The notes beneath the pieces are model-generated. The model did not search any database. It was not told the DNA's origin and saw nothing but the letters and a program-made list of their open reading frames with translations. DNA of 64,000 nt, from contig JADFUC010001695.1 of NCBI GenBank assembly GCA_019722365.1, forward strand, positions 1 to 64,000. The letters are read 5' to 3'. This document shows, in pieces, positions 1 to 10,379 of the stretch. Position numbers and translations under genes: made by a program. Positions within the stretch are counted from its first letter, which is position 1. Each line of letters opens with the position of its first letter. This stretch comes from Lithospermum erythrorhizon. Its lineage: Eukaryota; Streptophyta; Magnoliopsida; Boraginales; Boraginaceae.

Positions 1-101
1 AGTTACGTATTGCTGAATCTTATGTTAGGGGGAGCGCTTTATGTTTTGGCATTTTCTTCCTTAGTATAAAGTCAATTTGTTATCATCAAAAAGGGGGAGT
101 T
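1..101 (+). mobile_element. 3' tail of a SIRE-like copia internal region
   Basis: Non-coding tail of an LTR retrotransposon whose body lies upstream of the window. It ends in a purine run (88-101, A-rich then GGGGGAG) directly before an LTR starting TGTTGA, the usual position of the polypurine tract that primes plus-strand DNA synthesis. The phrase 'TTTGTTATCATCAAAAAGGG' before the LTR recurs in reverse complement at 5171-5205 next to another copia LTR. That wording is typical of the SIRE/Maximus clade, and the clade call is inference. Confidence 0.7.
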
Positions 102-565
102 TGTTGAATAATGGGATTCCATTCAAACCTATTTTTGAAGATAAAAAATTGTTTAATCGAACTAATCCCGTTTTCGAGTGAACATGTATTCAGGTTTATT
201 CCTAAATAAGTTCAAGTGCTTAAAATGTTGATCGGGAAGTTCGGTGTCTATCACGAGTCAAACAAACGTCAAGCCTCTCAAGGAGCTCGTGTTCTTCTTT
301 TTTTATAGCAAGCAGAAAACTCTTTAAGTATTTTGTCGCTTTAAATTGTGAGTATGACTTTTGCCATTTAAACTTAATTGTGTTTGAAAAACGGCTATCC
401 GTAGTTTCAAATCTTAAGTATAGATTGATTCATAGTTAAGTCTCGCATAAATGACTCCGCAGCGGCATTTCGCTTCGAGAATTAGTCAAAACGACGTTAT
501 TTGAATTGACACTATGAACCATCGACTTCTTCTCGGTGGTCTCGGTTTCCATGATCGAGACCCCT

Positions 566-695
566 TCGAGACCCCCTGGTCTCGATAGGGTCCCGATGAT
601 CGAGACCCTAGACCTCTCGATAAGGTCTACACAGAGCGGGCTTATAGCCGTTGCCCCTGGTCCATCGAGGGCTCATCGAGACCCCCTGGTCTCGA
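566..695 (+). repeat. Duplicated 20-nt palindromic motif upstream of the LTR TATA box
   Basis: The self-complementary block TCGAGACCCCCTGGTCTCGA occurs identically at 566-585 and 676-695. Partial copies of TCGAGACC surround it (553-620). It sits 45-175 bases upstream of the LTR TATA box, where LTR enhancers usually lie. A regulatory role is inference only. Confidence 0.6.
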
Positions 696-738
696 TGGGG
701 TCACGATGCAGGCAACTTTTCAACTCAAAATTTGTGCA

Positions 739-747
739 CTATATAAG
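739..747 (+). promoter_or_regulatory. TATA box of copia LTR
   Basis: CTATATAAG lies in the middle of the LTR, followed by a C/T- and A-rich segment (CCTCCTCTTTTC) as expected at a plant LTR transcription start about 30 bases downstream. Position and wording fit. No transcript evidence is available here. Confidence 0.55.
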
Positions 748-1788
748 CCTCCTCTTTTCAAAACCTAAACAACTTTTGCAACTATTTGAACCCTAAATTC
801 TGAGCATTTATTTCTTTGAAAAGCAAAAGGCAAAAAGTCATAACTCTTTACATTTATTATCGCATAATCCTTATTTGTGAGTTTCCTAGTTGCGTGACAC
901 CATTCTTTCTCAAACATTTATTGTTTTGATGTAAACTCAAAGCGATGTGGTTACTATTCTAGGCCGAGAGTACTTCTTGAAATCCTAAGAGCCTCGTTCC
1001 CAATCTAGGCTGATTGGGAGTCAAATCCTTAGCGGCAGCTCTCATCATTTAGTGTAGGCTAAGTAGCCTGATAATAGGCTCGGCAGGAAGCTCGCTTCGC
1101 GCGAATCAAACATTTCTTCACGCTAGTCATCTTTGCCAAAATCCCGAGGTCGGATTTACAGCAAGCAGGAACCGCTCGCTTAATATCGCGTGTATTGTAT
1201 TTCTCTTCTTTACTCTTTACTTTAAGTCATCTTTATTATTACTAATCATCTTGTTGTTTTATTGTTGACTAATCGTTCTCGAGCTTAGGTTATCGGGTTA
1301 TCACATTAGACCATATTCCTATTATTTTTTAATTCCTCGAGACAAAGAAATTAAAACTCGAAAAAAGTAAATAATTTAACGTAAAACCTTATTCACCCCC
1401 CCTCTAAGGTTGAATCTAGGCTAACACAAAGTAACACTCAATCGAATGTAAGTGGTTCCTAGAAAATAATCCCCTGTAATTAATTGGAAGTTAAACGAGT
1501 GGTTTTATATTAATTAACCCTAATTTTAAACTCGAAATAGGGTTTACGAAAGTTACGGTGCTAAATTTAATATATCAAGAAAATGATGGGGTCAATATGT
1601 AAATGTGTTTGACCTAGAAAAACCCTACTCCATCATGAAATAGGTGCCCCTTTCTCTTACTTGGAGAAGAGGGAATTTTCAAATATCTGACGGTCTAGAC
1701 CTCAGCTTTCTCCAAATCAACGGTTGATCATGATCCACCTTAAAAATAGACAGTACTAATCGAAGAAAGTATTCAAATCCCAGAAGCC

Positions 1789-1796
1789 TATAAATA
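1789..1796 (+). promoter_or_regulatory. TATA box of F 5' LTR
   Basis: TATAAATA in the context GCCTATAAATACCCC. The same 15 bases recur at 48636-48650 in the second copy of this LTR, so the block is conserved between two decayed copies. Confidence 0.6.
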
Positions 1797-2207
1797 CCCC
1801 CTACTTGTTCGAAATTATCATCTAGAAATAATCCGAAAGCCACGAGAGAATTCAGGGAAAAAACCTTTGAGATTCCTCTAAGTTAAAAATTTTGCCCACC
1901 ACAAAAACACCCACAAGCACCTGCAAAGAACCACCACCTAACGAATCCCCTCGGGTGGCCGGGAAAACATCTCCTCGCAGCCAACGAAGCGGAGAATTAT
2001 TACCGCACCAACACAAGTACTTTCAAGCTCAAGCAAAAAATCACAGAATCTAACTCAAAAATTTCTCAAGAACGCTCAAATATCGATTAACTTACGTAGC
2101 CCCCGATTATTCAAATATTTTTTTGAAAAAATCTCGATTAAATTTCTGTGTGTCATTCAACATATCAAATTTTATACTCCAATGTTTCCTCGAATGCTCA
2201 AATTCTT

Positions 2208-2209
<2 letters not shown>

Positions 2210-2262
<53 letters not shown>
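2210..2262 (+). repeat. 53-nt homopolymeric C tract
   Basis: An uninterrupted run of cytosines between TTCTTA and ACCTCCC, in the leader of element F. Such a long pure C run is unusual for plant DNA. It may be real slippage expansion or a sequencing or assembly artefact. Its complement would be a G run able to form quadruplexes. Confidence 0.95.
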
Positions 2263-3289
2263 ACCTCCCTAGTCGATACTAGGCAAGCAAAACATCACCG
2301 CTAAGACCCTTATCTAGTCAGATCGTAGCTGGACAAGATCATCATCACAGGGAAACTTCCACCTTCATACCGATCACTTCACTCTACAACAACACGCTAA
2401 GTGCCGTCAGAGTACAAGCAAAGTAAGCCACAAGCTTCAATAACTTGCTTACTATGACTCCATACAACTTATAAGATCGGTGTCAAATCCCACCAAGCTA
2501 GCAGTTTCTCAAGTTACATAGTCCTACCATATCACAAAGACGGAAGGTGAAGTCCGACCACGCACGTTTAATGCCGCAAACGCCAGTAAGTCCATCGGTA
2601 GCCCAAAGTAGACCGAGACGGCTCAAGACCACCCATCAAGTCCAACACAACCAATACGTGAGTAAAGCCCGCTAAACGCTTCCTCCCCGGCCTCGACCAT
2701 ATCCAAGTCCGCATCTCAAGTCTCTACCCATCAAGACCAGGACACATATCCCGCTCGTAATAGAACACATTGTAACAACAAATTTTCTTAAGTCTAATGA
2801 AGATAATTAAAGACAAGAAAATAAGTGATTTCAAAGAAATATTATTGATATGATTTGAGTACAATCTCTACTTGTTCCTCTGATTGTACTTCACACTACA
2901 AGTCAGGGGCCTTAGCAGCTTGTTCTTGAACTTGATTGTTGAACACTTGTATCTTCGAACACGTGGATGTTCTACACTTCAACTAAGGGCTTCAATATCT
3001 TAATCTTGAACTTGACGTCAACGCTTGAAGATTTTAAGACTAATGTTTGCATGTTTGAAGATTCAAGATTCAAAGGCTCGAGGTTCCGAATCTTTGAAGA
3101 TTTCCTTGGCTAACGATTGCCCAAGCTGGGAAGAGGCAAAGTCACGGTACACAGCAAACTGCGGCACATACATCCTCGGTACGCCTTGTCCTCGGTGTCA
3201 ACGTGATAAATGGCGACTTCGGTGGCCAAGATTCAACGCTGAGTAATCCCAAGCACCAGGGTTCTACACCCACACCCAATCGGGATCTG

Positions 3290-3976
3290 CAATCAAAGTT
3301 TGGCTCATTCTCCAGCTCTGCAAATCTCCTAGCACCAGCAATGATGACAAGTATCACATCCTTGGAAGAACAAATGCCTACACTAACAGGGATGGTAGAA
3401 AGCTTTCCTCAAAAGATGCAACATCAAGATGACTCTATCGCTCAAATATCAGGAAACATAGCTAATCAAGAGGATGGAACAAGAGCCGCCAAAAGTCTCT
3501 CTCGAAGAAAGTGTGGCTTACATGCCTTCTTAAGGAGATGGAACGTTCCATCTATCTCCACAAAATCCCTCGAGTTCATCAATGGACCAACGGGAACGCA
3601 GTAGAAACTCCTATCATCTTAGCATCGGGGATTTCCATCCCAACGGCGCAACAAGGAGTACATAATGTGGGGCAATAAAAGATAAATGAAGCATCGGGGC
3701 GGCACCATCTACACCTACGTCAAGCCCTATACCTCCTACGCAGACTACCGAAGTTGCCCAAAGCGCTATGCGTTCACCCATGTTCTAACACTGACGGAAT
3801 CGGAACCCTAAGCGTTACGTGTGAGTCTACATTTTTGAAACATGCAACAAACGATGTGACTGGTGGAGATGAAATGGTCAAGCGCTCGCTCGCTTCTCTC
3901 AAAGCGGAACATTCGCCTAGTATACCGATTGAGACCGCCTCCATAGATAGTTGGATTCAACTGGAAAGTTGAACTC
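3290..3976 (+). pseudogene. gag: gag of gypsy element F, 5' half
   Basis: Capsid/nucleocapsid polyprotein remnant of a Ty3/gypsy element. Around 3340-3480 one frame reads a heptad-like stretch with the pattern SLEEQMPTLTGMVE followed by QHQDDSIAQI, which resembles the N-terminal coiled region of plant gypsy gag proteins. After a frame change near 3600-3750, 3895-3970 reads a Retrotrans_gag-like stretch ending ASIDSWIQLE. The reading stops where the copia LTR begins at 3977, and matching gag continues at 39309. Stops and at least one frame shift make it non-functional. The lineage (Tat/Ogre side of Ty3/gypsy) is inferred. Confidence 0.65.
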
Positions 3977-5170
3977 GTAATGGAATACTATCCTGTAGGG
4001 AGAGGCGAATAAATGATTATACTATATTTTTGGATTTTTCAGAGTTCAAGATTGAATTTCAAATTTTATAAAATTTAAATTCTGATTAATTAATCAACTA
4101 CCCTATACAATAAAGAATAATAAATAGAACAATTATTTATGGCTAAATAAAGTCAATATGAATGCATAAATATAAATATTGGCGAAGTAAGCAAATGGTT
4201 ACGTGGTTAAATGACTCAAGAATTTTAGCGAGCTTCGGCTCTCTAAGGCCGAATCGGGCCGGCTTTCCAACCCTGCAGATTGCAAAGATCACCCTACGAA
4301 TATGGAGAAAACTCCAGTTCATATTGAAGAACTCCACAACACCGATCTACAACTTCCGCAATCCTATGCTAGAAATCAAAGCCTCGCTATAGGATTTCAC
4401 TACTCTAATATCCCGGATAAGAACCCAAGACGCAACCTGTGATTTCAATGTGCTCATAATCTAAAAGATTGATTTAAAACACACAATTCAATCTCTATAA
4501 CAATCGAGTCAACATTAAGAATGTTTTGGCCGCTTTTGAAAACTATGAAAATCACTTCTTGAAAATATGCAAAAAATTCCCTTTAAAAAAATATTACGAG
4601 GCTACTATATAGAGTTTCAAAATGTGTCAAAAACTCTAGATCGACCTCGGGTCGAGAAATACAAGTGTCCCGACTAAGTTCGAATTCCTCTCTACCTGCA
4701 GAGTCTGACACCCTCGGGAGAAGATCGGGCGAAGCTTCGTCCCGACCTAAATCCCGACGATGTGCTCTTTCTCAGACAACACAAAATGAGTTTTAAATCC
4801 TGATTTTATCCTCAATTAAGTACGATTTCAACTCACACATACTACATTACTGATCGAATCCAAGCCTCAATTCATGTCCTAATCAACCCCCGAAAACATT
4901 GTTTAAAAACGCTTTTCAATAATTAAGCCATATTAAAAAGCCGGTGATCCTTATTCACAATCATAAAATGAGAATAGTCATGAGATTTCTTACAAAGAGC
5001 CTATATACAAATAAGTCTTCCAATCTTCAGCAGTCTCGATCTTTATTCCCTCGGAATTTTCCCCAATGATCTACTTCGAATCGTACTACTAAAGACAACA
5101 AATGATATTAGTCCGAATAAGGTAATTTGTTATATTCGAAATATAGAATTTGAGGATCCTTAGATCAACA
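3977..5170 (-). mobile_element. 3' LTR of the SIRE-like copia
   Basis: Read on the minus strand it starts TGTTGATCTAAGGATCC at 5170 and ends near 3977 in a C-rich block (TTATTCGCCTCTCCC) and a degenerate CA end. About 700 bases (4470-5170) match 38613-39308, the 5' LTR. Shared landmarks are the TATA region, 'CTCTACC..AGAGTCT', 'GGGAGAAGATCGGG' and 'TTCAATAATTAAGCCATATTAAA' (split here by one difference). The U5-like part (3977-4470) has no counterpart in the 5' copy, which has lost it. Confidence 0.75.
4604..4614 (-). promoter_or_regulatory. TATA box of copia 3' LTR
   Basis: The minus strand reads CTCTATATAGT. The other LTR copy has CCTATATAAG at the aligned place (38742-38751). Conservation between the two LTRs supports it as the core promoter. 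Confidence 0.5.
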
Positions 5171-5297
5171 AACTCCCCCTTTTTTATGATAACAAATTAC
5201 CTTATGTAGAGGGGAATAAAAACATACATAAGCATAAGCTCCCCCTCAGCATAAACAATTACGAATATAAATAAAGATAAACAAGATAACCAATACG
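5171..5297 (-). mobile_element. Polypurine tract and 3' non-coding end of the copia internal region
   Basis: On the minus strand AAAAAAGGGGGAGTT abuts the LTR start at 5170, giving a polypurine tract. The rest is non-coding and contains a second G-rich run (GGGGGAGC near 5240). It is cut at 5297 by the CACTA element and resumes at 14427. Confidence 0.7.
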
Positions 5298-5308
5298 CAC
5301 TACTAGAA
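5298..5308 (+). repeat. CACTA left terminal inverted repeat
   Basis: CACTACTAGAA, perfect inverse of 14413-14423. ACG precedes it and is repeated after the right end. Confidence 0.9.
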
Positions 5309-5329
5309 TACAGTAAGTAAGAGATGGAA

Positions 5330-5946
5330 AAATCCCGACTCAAATTTGGAGACGGGCCGATTTGACGGCCGGTGACGGGAGCCACTCTAGCCCGACAATA
5401 AATCAAGCTTTATACGAGTCGTGTTTTAGACTCGTGATAAATATTGGGAAAAAAAATTTAAAAAATAATTAATAAAATACTATATTTCCACTATTTCCAA
5501 GGTTTTCATAACCTTAATTAATAAAAATAATTACAAATGAAAATATACCTAACGGCTTCCCCAAGGCTTCATATTAATTAATAATTAAAAATAAAATTAT
5601 ACCTCGCTCTTCCCCTTGCCTCCAATGTTTGATAACCTTCGTATTTTACGGATTCGAGACGGATTTTTAAATATATTAACCCGTCTCTCGGTCCAAATTT
5701 TGTGCTACAAAGTATTTAATTAACAACCAACCCCCAGCCCCCCACAGCTATATTCAAACGGCCAACCCACCCCCACCCCCGCCTAAGGAAAGAAATACCA
5801 CCGGTTGCCCCCCGCCCCCACCGCTGTACCGACCCGCCACCCCACCTCCCCACTCTATACCCCTACCCCCAAATCGCTCACTAGCCTACCCAAGCATTCC
5901 CGACGACGACTACCACCGCCGGACGACGAGCAAGCCCACCGGATTT
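5330..5946 (+). mobile_element. CACTA 5' subterminal and leader region
   Basis: Contains short GACGGG/GACGG motifs near 5351-5379 and GAGACGG near 5655, of the kind bound by the TNPA-like protein in En/Spm elements. It then passes into a very C-rich stretch (5725-5885, repeated CCACCCC/CCCCC). No coding region was recognised. Confidence 0.5.
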
Positions 5947-6990
5947 ATAAAGGTTAGATTCCTAAGACATTACATTAGTTAAAGTTAATTAATTTGTTAA
6001 ATAGTTTTATTTGATTAGTTAAATAGTTAATTTTACAAGGTAAGTTAATTTGTATAGTTTAATTGTTACGAAATTATTAATGAAATTGTTAATTTACGTG
6101 TTAATGAAATTGTTAATTTTGTATGTTTAATTGTTAATGAAATTGTTAATTTCAATAGTTTAAGCTAATTTGTATAGTTTAATTGTTAATGAATGTTATG
6201 AATTAAATTGTTAATGAAATTGCTAATGATGTGTTAATGAAATTGTATAGTTTAATCAGAGTGTTGTTATTGAAATTGGTAGTGATAAGTTAATTAACTA
6301 TTTGTCAGTTGTGAATAGTTTACAGAAATAAAGTATGTTTTAACTATTGAAATTGGTAATTGTTAATTGTTAATAGTATAGTTTAACTATCAAAATCAAA
6401 ATGAAACTGGGTCAATGTAAAGATTGAAATTGCTGAATATTTATTATTGGGTTGAATAGTATAGTTAAATTATTAACGGCCGAATAGTATAAATTAATTG
6501 TTACCTGTTGAATAGTATAGTTAATTGTTAAATTGTTAATTAGTTAATTTGTATAGTTTAATTGTTAATGAAATTGTTAATTAGTTAATGGTTGAATAGT
6601 ATAGTCAAATTGTTAATGGTTTAAATTAGTTAAATTAGTTAAATTGTTAATGGTTTAAACATTAGTTAATGAATTGTTGTTGAACGGTTTAAATTATTTA
6701 GTGAAATTCAGAAGAATTGTGATACTAACTCATAAATGAACGACGTAGCTTAGTTAAATAAGTAATTGCCCTGTTAGTCGTTAGTTACATTGCGAAAGTT
6801 GTTAATTGTTATTTATGAATAGTCAGGAATTGTTAGTTGTGAATAGTTTATATATGTCATAATAGTTGTGTTTACTTGTGAATAGTCATAGTTGCACAGT
6901 GTTAATTGCTAGTTGTGAATAAAGGCTTTACCTGTTAGTTGTGAATGGTTTGAATAGTTAAAATATTTCTAATATTTCTAATTTGATTGT
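5947..6990 (+). repeat. Degenerate short-motif array, probable CACTA first intron
   Basis: About 1 kb built from variants of AATTGTTAATGAAATTGTTA and TTTGTATAGTTTAATTG, grading after 6780 into TTGTGAATAGTT units. It has no open frames of note. It lies between the C-rich leader and an AG acceptor followed by ATGGCATGC near 6995, so an intron is a reasonable reading. The same GTGAATAGT motif reappears at 8200-8490 and a relative at 9200-9390. Confidence 0.6.
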
Positions 6991-6994
6991 ACAG

Positions 6995-8155
6995 ATGGCA
7001 TGCATTGCGGCTTACGGTAAGAGCAGAGAACGACGTAACACCCACCTCCAAAAAAAGGACGAGGACTCCGGTATTCTCGTGATAATGAGCCGACGACTCC
7101 CCGCCCCCTGAGAGGCAGAAGCCTCCCCAAGACATTTACACGCTTGATACACACGGGGCCGAAGTGTTTATCGTTTGGTATCGAATTTGCACGCCGGGTT
7201 CGAGCCTACCTTACGCGGTCTTTTCCCTACCGCTTCAGACTCACGGACGCGCACGGTACCACGGCCGCCTCGTGACGCCACGGGGATGATGATGAAAGCG
7301 ACCGGATCGGATCACCTAATTCGCCGAAGACGCCAGAAGTAGAGACGCATCGCCACTGGTATTTGTCCCCTACGGGCGGTTGGAATTAGATCCTCTACAA
7401 TTCGTAAGTCCCTTACAATTGCTCAAATTAATTGAACAGTTATTTTTTTATTTAATGCTTTAACTTTTGGACGCGGGTTTCTTTACTTTAGCTACGCAAT
7501 GCGTTCGGGACATGCCAAGCGTTCTTCCAGATAGATTTATGCGGAGTCGACGTTCTCGCCTGCAAGATCGATCGGTATTTACGGACGACATCCGAGATCA
7601 CCAAGTAAGTCTTTGCAAAAATAAGCAGTTGTTTAAAATATTTTGATGAATTATAGTCTAATGATTTTGTTTTATTTGTTTTTTCAGTGAGAGATATACT
7701 TATAAAGAATGGGACGACATGTCCTCAACCGATATTCGAAATAGACTACCGTGTGCCGATGTCTCTTGACGCCCCGCATGTAGAGGGTTACTCTCTCGAG
7801 GGTACCGACGGGAGTTCCTGAGCCGATTGGCGACCAAATTAAGCGTCAGCGTACTCCGCCCTATCAAGCGTATCTCCGCCATTGACGCCCTGATTTAGCA
7901 AATTGCCGATCGCGAGACAAAGCGAGTCGAATCGATTCGAGCAAGTCACCGGCCTAATCGTCAGTCAGAGGAGTAAGAAATAAATATTTGTTTTTAATTT
8001 TGTTTTATTTTATTCAAACATTTGTGTTGAATATCTAATAACTGCAGATTCCTTTATTTGTATTTTCGCAGTTAAGATCGGGAAGTTAAGGGTCTACCAC
8101 CGGGTATCCTCACGAAGATGAATGCTGCTAAGGATGATACTTTGGCGAGATTCAT
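6995..8155 (+). pseudogene. CACTA accessory gene remnant, exon-like blocks
   Basis: Four blocks bounded by plausible splice signals: 6995-7403 (followed by GTAAGT), 7492-7604 (AG before, GTAAGT after), 7688 to about 7973 (TTTTCAG before), and 8072-8155 (TTCGCAG before, GTAAGC after). Base composition changes from AT-rich introns to GC-rich blocks at these borders, which supports a split gene. Premature stops occur in each frame of the first block. Its place upstream of the TNP2-type gene suggests the accessory (TNPA/Transposase_24-like) gene, but I recognise no domain, so the product is a guess from position. Confidence 0.35.
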
Positions 8156-9430
8156 GTAAGCTTTACGAATTCAAGCTGACATGGCATTTGTAAGTGCTAT
8201 TTGTCCATATTTGTTGTGAATAGTAGTCAGTGGAATAGTGCCCGTGAATGCGATATGAATGTGCTATACTTTGTGAATAGTCATAATGCGGTATAGTTTA
8301 TACTGCTGGTTATATATCAATTGTGTATACTGCTGCGAATTTATTTGTGAATAGTCGCGAATGTGTATAGTTTTCGCTATACTTGTCAGAATAGTTTATG
8401 ATTTGTGCATAGTTGCTGGTTTCGCTTATACTCTGTTTAGTTTATGATTTGTGAATAGTTTTATTTTATTATATTTCGCTTATACTCGTGAATCGTGGTT
8501 GGAATTGCTCGGGTTTACAAACGAGCCTTATTATGAATGTGTTCAAAATACGTGAACAAGCATAAGCGAGCTTCCAATGCAGTCTTACTTGAGAGGACAA
8601 AGATCCGTGCGCTTTCCACCGCGAAGTGACTTCATGATTCCCCACGGACGCCGCCTGTAGCGGATCAAGGGTGGCAAGCCAAGGCCGCGGTAGCCTGGCT
8701 GCCTCGAAGCTCACTGGGTAGATGATCTGAAGCATACCCACTACCCACCTGGCTGCTGGTGTTGGGTCTTAGGAGCGATTTGCCTGCGAGGAGGCAAACG
8801 AAAGAAAGAGGCAGTGAAGAGGAGCCGGCAGTAGCCTCATGAGAGTTGGAAAATGGTGCCCCCGGGACGCGAGTGAGTCAGTTCTCGGTTATAAATGGAG
8901 GCCGATTGGCTAGCCGTCACTATGTCATGAAGTTAGTAGCAAAAGTAGCCCTTCCAAGGACTCAAGATCAAGTACGACAAAAAAGAGATCTACACATGGT
9001 AGCTCGACGGCGACTGGATTGCTGGGCCTCCATACGAGGGACGACACTACACCCTCGCTCACGCCCGCCTACGGGCACGCTGAGACCTGCCCCCTCACCC
9101 CGATTTCCCCACATGCCCAGCCTCAGGATGAGCCCGCCCAAGATGATATGGGTGGGTTAGATTGACTCATTGTATATTGAAACTATTGTAAACATGCACT
9201 TACATTTGATTGTGTTATGTACATTTGTTATGATTGAATAGTTGTTTTTCATTTTATATTGAATTACTTGTTGTGTTTATTTATTTATTGGTTATGTTTA
9301 TGTCGCTTATTGGTTATTGATTGTGTTATGATTGGAATAGTTGTTTACATTTGTTATGATTGAATAGTTATTTGCGTGTTGGAAGTGCTATCTTTTGATC
9401 TACTTTTTAATTTTATCTGCGAGCGTGTTT
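8156..9430 (+). mobile_element. CACTA intronic arrays and a short GC-rich block
   Basis: 8200-8490 is a degenerate GTGAATAGT array. 8500-9160 is GC-richer and includes a 104-codon open frame (8846-9160) with a proline- and arginine-rich tail that could be the last exon of the accessory gene. 9180-9400 is a second AT-rich array with three near-copies of ATTTGTTATGATTGAATAGT. Nothing else was recognised. Confidence 0.4.
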
Positions 9431-9439
9431 CGATCGTGG

Positions 9440-10330
9440 ACGGGATGAGTCGGGGATAAATTAAAATTTTCAAATGGAGACGGAATGGAGACGGGGTGAG
9501 ACGGTGTATTTAATAGTGTCCCAAAGTGGAGACGGAGTGGAGACGGATTATGGAGATGTATGGAGACGGAGATGACTTATTAAAAAATCGCACTTCCCCA
9601 TTCCGAAGGTGTTGTAACCCCATTCACCCACAATGCTTGTATTTGTTTAAGAAAAAATCATTAATTTATTGTATATGAATCATATTATATGTTTTAAATT
9701 CAATCCTCACTAATAACAAGTTATATATTGGCGTACATTTAGTTATTATACAACAACATCTAAGGCAATCACATATATCATGATTACATTATACTTAGAA
9801 AGTATTTGATGTACGTTATAAGATATTTTTTCATCACAATGCAGTACTCCACTCATCACACGTTAATATAAACGAGGCTGTAAATCTCTATACTTTACAT
9901 GTAATATGTCGGAAAGTATGATAATATATCACAATGAATGCATATACATATCCACTAATTCAGACATTTTACATTAACATATCTCCACTAATATTATTTT
10001 CAAATATAATATGTCCATTAACAATCGTGACTCAAAAATTGTAAAAGCCATTACATTTTGAATTAAATGGAGACGGGATGGAGACGGGCCTGTCTCTTTC
10101 CTGTCTCCAATTTTGACTGCCTCCATCCTCAGCCTCCACTAACGACGGTCCCGAGCATGCACCTGCCTCTACCCCCGGCCGCCATAGCTCAAGCCTCCCC
10201 GGAACCGCCTCCATTTTAAGAGATTTGACGGGACGGGCCTATCTCCATCCCGGCTCTTTATTATTGATATACCATTTGAAATATTTTTAAATACCCGCCT
10301 CCATCCTGCCTCTTTTGTATTATCAAAAAC
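9440..10330 (+). repeat. Mid-element clusters of subterminal-like GAGACGG motifs
   Basis: GGAGACGG and GAGACGGGG recur about eight times at 9475-9575. Both GGAGACGGG and its complement (CCGTCTCC, CCTGTCTCC) recur at 10065-10315. Between them is AT-rich sequence with no gene. Such motifs normally lie within a few hundred bases of CACTA termini, and here they sit in the centre. A decayed second CACTA copy or internal duplication is possible, but no inner CACTA termini or TSD were found. Confidence 0.5.
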
Positions 10331-10379
10331 TCGCTTCCATCCCGCTTCAATATTCTTCTGCTGATAATCAGGTATATAA

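Larger units (their letters stand above)
102..1426 (+). mobile_element. 3' LTR of a SIRE-like copia element
   Basis: About 1.3-kb LTR running from TGTTGAATAATGG to a CA-ended block (CTAGGCTAACA) preceded by a C-rich CACCCCCCCTCTAAGG segment, the form LTR ends of this clade often take. A polypurine tract lies immediately upstream. A TATA box is at 739-747. Downstream sequence belongs to another LTR (family F), so this copia appears to have inserted into F. The 5' partner is outside the window, so the TSD cannot be checked. The end could be off by a few bases. Confidence 0.7.
1427..3289 (+). mobile_element. LTR remainder and leader of host gypsy element F
   Basis: Sequence 1490-1800 is clearly similar to 48350-48650, including shared blocks TTTATATTAATTA, TTTAAACTCGAAATAGGG, TTTCTCTTACTTGGAGAAG and GCCTATAAATACCCC. 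These two stretches are therefore the 5' and 3' LTR copies of one element family (F). The upstream part of this LTR is interrupted by the copia LTR ending at 1426. The region holds a TATA box (1789), a 53-nt C tract (2210-2262) and then leader sequence down to gag. Between 2263 and 3289 I see no convincing gene; short open frames there are not supported. The LTR/leader border was not found. Confidence 0.65.
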
